From the NCBI GenBank assembly GCA_020723365.1, contig DYJB01000103.1:1-9294 (forward strand): 9,294 nt of DNA, read 5' to 3'. Under the pieces are notes generated by a model, which saw nothing but the letters and a program-made list of their open reading frames with translations, was not told the origin of the DNA and did no database searches. The DNA comes from Candidatus Aquidulcis sp. GTDB taxonomy: Bacteria; Chloroflexota; Anaerolineae; Anaerolineales; E44-bin32. Both the position numbers and the translations under genes were made by a program. Of the stretch, positions 6,107-9,294 are shown one piece after another. Each line of letters begins with the position of its first letter. Position 1 is the first letter of the stretch.

Positions 6107-6421
6107 CTATCCCAGTCGAACCGCCGTCCCGTAGGCCAGGACCTCGGTGGAGCCCTGCGTGAACTCGGTCGCGTCGTAGCGCATGCCCAGGATGGCATCG
6201 GCGCCCAGCTCGGCTGCATGGGCGACCATGCGCTCGTAGGCTTCTTTGCGCGCCGCCTCGCACACCTCGGCGTAGGCCTCGATGTTGCCGCCGACGATCT
6301 GCTTCAATCCCCCCAGGATGCCCTGGCCGATCGTCGGTGAGCGGACGACAATCCCTCGCACGACACCCAGGTATCTGGCGATGTTGCGGTCAGCGACCTC
6401 GTTGCCCGTCGTGACGATCAT
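6107..6421 (-). CDS. ybjQ: UPF0145 / YbjQ-family protein
   Basis: A small soluble protein of 104 residues, the normal family length. It begins MIVTTGNEV and carries the family pattern of a hydrophobic strand (YLGVVRGIVVRS), the GGLKQIVGGNIEAY block, a helix rich in Ala/Glu (EVCEAARKEAYERMVAHA), then LGADAILGMRYD and a final strand VLAYGTAVRL. E. coli YbjQ shows the same order (IVGGRSGAYEK, LGADAVVGID, GTAVK). The family is annotated as a putative heavy-metal-binding domain, but I see no cysteines or histidines forming an obvious metal site apart from single Cys and His residues, and its role is unproven. The ATG at 6421 follows an excellent ribosome binding site; a longer reading starting at 6478 adds 19 residues that do not match the family. 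Confidence 0.93.
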   Translation of the reverse strand: MIVTTGNEVADRNIARYLGVVRGIVVRSPTIGQGILGGLKQIVGGNIEAYAEVCEAARKEAYERMVAHAAELGADAILGMRYDATEFTQGSTEVLAYGTAVRLG

Positions 6422-6427
6422 GATCCG

Positions 6428-6434
6428 TCTCCTT
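6428..6434 (-). promoter_or_regulatory. Strong ribosome binding site of the YbjQ-family gene
   Basis: AAGGAGA lies 6 nt before the ATG at 6421 and settles the start. The remaining gap up to the MFS stop at 6571 holds no clear promoter, hairpin or gene. Confidence 0.75.
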
Positions 6435-6570
6435 GGATTCGGAGTCCTCGCCTGCGTCCTGTCCCCAGATGCGGACATGGATGCAGCTGCACTGCCGACC
6501 CGAGGCGGCTGCGCGTGGACGCCCTTCCAATCCCCCAGCGTGCCCGCTCCCGGAGGCGACCTGTGGCAGG

Positions 6571-7833
6571 TCAGGCCGGCGGGGTCTTGCGATCGGGGAC
6601 ACGCCGCAAAGCGAGCAGACTTACGAGTGTCAGCAGCGCTGACCCGGAGAACAAAGCGGCGTATCCCAGGAATGCGTCCGGCCGCCAGGCATTGAGCGCA
6701 TCGATGCCCGGACCGGCGAGACGGCTGGCGGCGCCGGCGCCGGCGGTCGCCAGATTGGTGAGACCCAGGAACTTCCCGGCTTCACCCGCCGGCGCCAGAT
6801 CGTTGGCCAGGGCCCAGTTGGCCGTGATGAACAGCCCGATCCCGGCGCCGACGATCGAGCCGAAGCCCAGCACGGCGGTCGGCGTGACGGCGGTCATCAT
6901 CAGCAGGCTTCCCACGGCGACGAGGACGGCGGCGACAGCGTGGAGCGGCTTCCGGCCGAACCGGTCGGACAGATAGCCGGCCAGGATGGAGAAGGCGATC
7001 AGCGACAGGACGATGGCCGCCATCAGGTCGCCGGTCAGCTTCACCGGGTTGTCGGTGTGCAGCTTGTCGCGCACGAAGTACTGGGCGAAGGCCTGGATTC
7101 CGTATACGCCGCAGAGGAACAGGAAGCGCGACCAGACCAGTCGCCAGTAGTTCGTGTTGCCGCGCACATCGAGGTGGAAGGCCTTGCGCACGCCGGACCG
7201 GAAGCCGGGGCTGCTCGCACCCGAGGCAGATTCGCGCACGCCAAAGACGACGACCAGCAGCCCGGCGACCAGCAGGCCCGCCACCAGGGCGACGGCCGGG
7301 ACGAGATCCGGGTTCTCGGCGGCGATGAGGCGGCCCATCACCAGGGCCGAGAGGACCATGCCCGCCATGTCCAGAAAGTTCTTGACGCCGGAGGCAAACC
7401 CCATCTGGCTGAGCGGAACGCGGTCGTGCATCAGGCCCTGCGCCGGGCCGTGGGCGACATTGGAAGTGAACTGCAGGCCGATGTAGCCGGCGGCCAGCGA
7501 CCCCAGGCTGTCGGCGGTGGCGATGAGGTAGAGGAAGAGAAGGTCCGCCAGCGTCCCAACCACGAGCAGCGGGCGGCGGCGGCCGAAGCGTGAGGGCCAC
7601 GCATCGCTCAACGCCCCGGAGACGGGCTGGATGATCAGGGCGATGATCAGTCCGACAAAGGTGAGCAACCCGAGGGCAGTGTTCTTGCGCGCGTCGTCGA
7701 TGAAGGTAAGCAGGACCGCGGGCAGCAGGATCACATGCAGGCTGTTCCACATGAAGGACAGCCCCGGCCAGTAGGCGTTTACGGCCAGGAGGGTGAAGGG
7801 CCGGGCGCGAGGCGGAACGCCGGTCTCAGACAT
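6571..7833 (-). CDS. MFS transporter, GPH/SLC45-like
   Basis: A 420-residue inner-membrane carrier with about twelve hydrophobic segments, the family's usual size. Two copies of the MFS loop signature are visible, one after TM2 (SGALSDAWPSRFGRRRP, 72-88) and one at the mirrored place in the second half (GYLSDRFGRKP, 286-296). A cytoplasmic middle loop rich in basic and polar residues (about 198-228) separates the halves. The stretch NWALANDLAPAGEAGKFLGL (339-358) resembles sugar-cation symporter-like and SLC45-like members in which this helix reads D/N-W-A-L. A sugar or polyol substrate is possible but not shown. The ATG at 7833 has GAGGGG 5 nt upstream and overlaps the end of the acyltransferase gene by 8 bp, so the two are probably translationally coupled. 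Confidence 0.9.
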   Translation of the reverse strand: MSETGVPPRARPFTLLAVNAYWPGLSFMWNSLHVILLPAVLLTFIDDARKNTALGLLTFVGLIIALIIQPVSGALSDAWPSRFGRRRPLLVVGTLADLLFLYLIATADSLGSLAAGYIGLQFTSNVAHGPAQGLMHDRVPLSQMGFASGVKNFLDMAGMVLSALVMGRLIAAENPDLVPAVALVAGLLVAGLLVVVFGVRESASGASSPGFRSGVRKAFHLDVRGNTNYWRLVWSRFLFLCGVYGIQAFAQYFVRDKLHTDNPVKLTGDLMAAIVLSLIAFSILAGYLSDRFGRKPLHAVAAVLVAVGSLLMMTAVTPTAVLGFGSIVGAGIGLFITANWALANDLAPAGEAGKFLGLTNLATAGAGAASRLAGPGIDALNAWRPDAFLGYAALFSGSALLTLVSLLALRRVPDRKTPPA

Positions 7834-8569
7834 AGGATCCCCTCAGGTGGATGGGCAGGCAGGCGGCAATGGCGGTCATCACCTGGTGCAAAGCGCTCTC
7901 CTCGACAGGCGGAGGCAGGGAGGACGGGAAGATGAAGGGTGCGCCAAAGCGCAGGCAGAATCGGCCCTCGGCCTCGTAGGCGCCGGCCGGGAGAAGGCGC
8001 AGCCCGAGCCGCGCCAGGTGCCAGATGAACCGGCCCGAGCCCGGGGGTGGCGGGGACAGGACCCCGCCGGGCCGATCGCCGCCCTCCGGCGCCAATCCCA
8101 GCATCGCCTGCGGCTGACCGGCAAGTCGGAGCACCTTGCGCACGGCGTCGGCCCGCTCTTCGACCTCGAACGGGCGCGGCGGCATGGGGGGCATGGCGAC
8201 GAATCCATACAGCCGGGCCACGTGGCACAAGAACCAGCGGCTGGCCGGTGTGACCGTCGATGCCCGCAGGCGGTCCGGGAAGGTGAGCGTGCTGGTCGTC
8301 ACCCACCCGACCTCGCGGGGGAGTGCGGCGGAGATCGCCATCGGGATCCACCAGGCGCGGAATCCGGGCCGAGCGTAGTGATTGACGACCACCAGCCAGG
8401 ACCCCTGTGCGAGATCGGGCAGGGTCCCCTCGACATGGAGAGGTGGCGATAGCCGGGAGATCATGCGGCGGGAATCGTCGCGAAAGGAGCGCGGGCGGTG
8501 CTGCAAGGCGAGCCACAGCATGGCGGGGACGGTGGTGGGATAGGAGGGAAGGGAAGCCGCCCAGGGCAC
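7826..8569 (-). CDS. Divergent PlsC-like (lysophospholipid acyltransferase superfamily) protein
   Basis: A 247-residue protein with the order of motifs of PlsC-type acyltransferases, which transfer fatty acyl groups to glycerol phospholipids or related acceptors at the membrane. Motif I is WLVVVNHYARPGF (58-70). The histidine (His64) is present, but the family HxxxxD aspartate is a glycine (Gly69). Motif III-like LAPEGGDRPGG (159-169) corresponds to FPEGTR. GSGRFIWHLARLGLRLLPAG (177-196) matches the following helix-strand region. No long transmembrane helix is obvious except a weak one near 10-22. The GTG start at 8569 has a -10-like box 6 nt upstream and no Shine-Dalgarno sequence. It overlaps the MFS gene start by 8 bp. 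The superfamily assignment is likely; activity is uncertain because of the missing aspartate. Confidence 0.75.
   Translation of the reverse strand: MPWAASLPSYPTTVPAMLWLALQHRPRSFRDDSRRMISRLSPPLHVEGTLPDLAQGSWLVVVNHYARPGFRAWWIPMAISAALPREVGWVTTSTLTFPDRLRASTVTPASRWFLCHVARLYGFVAMPPMPPRPFEVEERADAVRKVLRLAGQPQAMLGLAPEGGDRPGGVLSPPPPGSGRFIWHLARLGLRLLPAGAYEAEGRFCLRFGAPFIFPSSLPPPVEESALHQVMTAIAACLPIHLRGSYV
7839..7844 (-). promoter_or_regulatory. Ribosome binding site of the MFS gene inside the acyltransferase 3' end
   Basis: GAGGGG lies 5 nt before the ATG at 7833, within the last codons of the acyltransferase gene. It supports the 8-bp overlap and coupled translation. Confidence 0.6.
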
Positions 8570-8575
8570 GCCGCA

Positions 8576-8581
8576 AGTATA
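8576..8581 (-). promoter_or_regulatory. -10-like box for the acyltransferase-MFS pair, possibly leaderless
   Basis: TATACT on the minus strand ends 6 nt before the GTG at 8569. No Shine-Dalgarno sequence is present between them and no clear -35 is seen. The arrangement mirrors the box before the CapA-family gene and suggests that transcription starts at the initiation codon. Confidence 0.4.
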
Positions 8582-8630
8582 GCCCCCCGGGATCGGATAC
8601 CGTTCCGTCGCGCTGGCTCCTCACCGGGGT

Positions 8631-8703
8631 GACGTGCAGTGCGGCCTCGACAGCGCCGCCGACGCCGCGGCTGCAGATGCTCATGCAGCAGCCGGTGCAC
8701 GTC
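8631..8703. other. Structured intergenic segment after the GH13 gene
   Basis: GACGTGCA (8631-8638) pairs perfectly with TGCACGTC (8696-8703), enclosing a smaller hairpin GCTGCA (8670-8675) with TGCAGC (8684-8689) and an 8-nt loop. It begins 13 bp after the GH13 stop on the minus strand, so it may serve as a terminator or 3'-end structure. There is no T-tract, and chance pairing in GC-rich DNA is possible. Confidence 0.3.
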
Positions 8704-8716
8704 GGAAGTCCATGGG

Positions 8717-9294
8717 TCAGGGAGAGTGAATGAAGATGGCGGCCTGATACGGGCCGAGCTCGATCGCCTGGCGGAGGAAGCGTGCGGGGCGGTCGGGATG
8801 CGCGGCCAGCGCAAGTGGCCACTCCAAGGGTGGCCGCGCGGAAGCGATGGCCAGTCGCAGCGGAGCGTTGACGAAGTTGAGGGCAACGATGGCCTGCTGC
8901 TCCCCCGTGGCGCGCAGGTAGGCCAGGCCGCGGTGGGATGGCAAGCTGAGGCGCTGGAAGCGGCCGCGCCGTAGCGCAGGCGACTCGCGGCGCAGGCGCA
9001 GCAGGTCGCGATAGAACGACCACACCGAGCGCTGATCCCGCATCTGCGCCTCGACATTGAGATCCGGATAGTCGCTGCGGAGGGGAAGCCAGGGAGTGCC
9101 GTTGGTGAAGCCGGCGTTGCGTTCGGCGTTCCAGGGCATGGGGCCGCGGTTCGGGTCGCGCCCTTTGTAGAACGGCCAGTAGCGGCGGCCGGGCGGATCG
9201 ACGATCTGGCCGCGCCGAAGCGGCACGTCCGGCAGCCCGATCTCCTCGCCGTAGTAGAGGAAGGGCGTCCCCCTCTGGGTCAGCAGCAGCGCCG
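8717..9294 (-). CDS. GH13 alpha-glucosidase-like enzyme, C-terminal part, 5' end cut by window edge
   Basis: The last 191 residues of an alpha-amylase-family glycoside hydrolase are visible; the frame is open to the right edge, so the ATG at 9226 is internal. The fragment starts with ALLLTQRGTPFLYYGEEIGL, the family region at the end of the barrel. It continues with FYKGRDPNRGPMPWN, NAGFTNGTPWLPL and NVEAQMRD, a set typical of alpha-glucosidase and oligo-1,6-glucosidase members that hydrolyse short alpha-glucans or disaccharides. A helix (SFYRDLLRLRRESPALRRG) then leads into the C-terminal beta domain, where LAYLRATGEQQAIVALNF is recognisable. The catalytic Asp, Glu and Asp lie outside the window, so activity and exact specificity cannot be judged. 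No sugar regulator is visible, though the MFS carrier downstream on the same strand could be related. Confidence 0.92.
   Translation of the reverse strand, partial: ALLLTQRGTPFLYYGEEIGLPDVPLRRGQIVDPPGRRYWPFYKGRDPNRGPMPWNAERNAGFTNGTPWLPLRSDYPDLNVEAQMRDQRSVWSFYRDLLRLRRESPALRRGRFQRLSLPSHRGLAYLRATGEQQAIVALNFVNAPLRLAIASARPPLEWPLALAAHPDRPARFLRQAIELGPYQAAIFIHSP

Noticed and set aside
6282..6976. Plus-strand frames across the YbjQ-MFS gap
   Set aside because: They have no ribosome binding site or family motif and mostly overlap well-supported minus-strand genes.
7779..9023. Long minus-strand frame spanning the acyltransferase and part of the GH13 gene
   Set aside because: It crosses two genes with clear family motifs in another frame and itself has none.

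Overview
The window is GC-rich and gene-dense, with bacterial gene organisation. Ordinary genes end mostly in TGA, and no phage, IS or CRISPR signature is visible. The gene set (fused FtcD, proline-rich CapA-family lipoprotein, YbhF-like ABC ATPases, UPF0145 protein, divergent acyltransferase) and two apparently leaderless gene starts would suit an environmental Chloroflexota-like bacterium. That placement is inference from style and not proven.

Layout. Plus strand, 1-4310: an ABC ATPase subunit cut by the left edge, a MerB-like organomercurial-lyase-family gene, a second ABC ATPase, then a CapA-family lipoprotein with its own promoter-like box. A 14-bp perfect hairpin at 4363-4394 separates this block from the convergent minus-strand block. 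Minus strand, read from right to left: the C-terminal part of a GH13 alpha-glucosidase cut by the right edge, a divergent PlsC-like acyltransferase that overlaps an MFS transporter by 8 bp, a UPF0145/YbjQ-family protein, and a bifunctional glutamate formimidoyltransferase/formimidoyl-THF cyclodeaminase.

The most notable locus is 971-1672. The MerB-like frame is interrupted by one in-frame TGA (1445-1447), and homology continues in the same frame on both sides. In my by-eye alignment the TGA falls on the catalytic Cys159 of MerB. The Cys96 and Asp99 equivalents are present as Cys98 and Asp101. A 7-bp hairpin with a GGUC loop begins 12 nt after the TGA, with its loop 19 nt after it, which fits the geometry of a bacterial SECIS element. 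The best reading is a selenoprotein member of the MerB family with selenocysteine at the catalytic position; a nonsense mutation or base error remains the alternative.

This gene lies between two ATPase genes that resemble the N- and C-terminal halves of E. coli YbhF. The first lacks the switch histidine and the second lacks the LSGG signature. In a heterodimer both defects fall in the same composite ATP site, leaving one canonical site. Together the three genes suggest an exporter linked to organometal or metal(loid) chemistry. Its permeases and any membrane-fusion protein are not in the window and would have to lie upstream or elsewhere.
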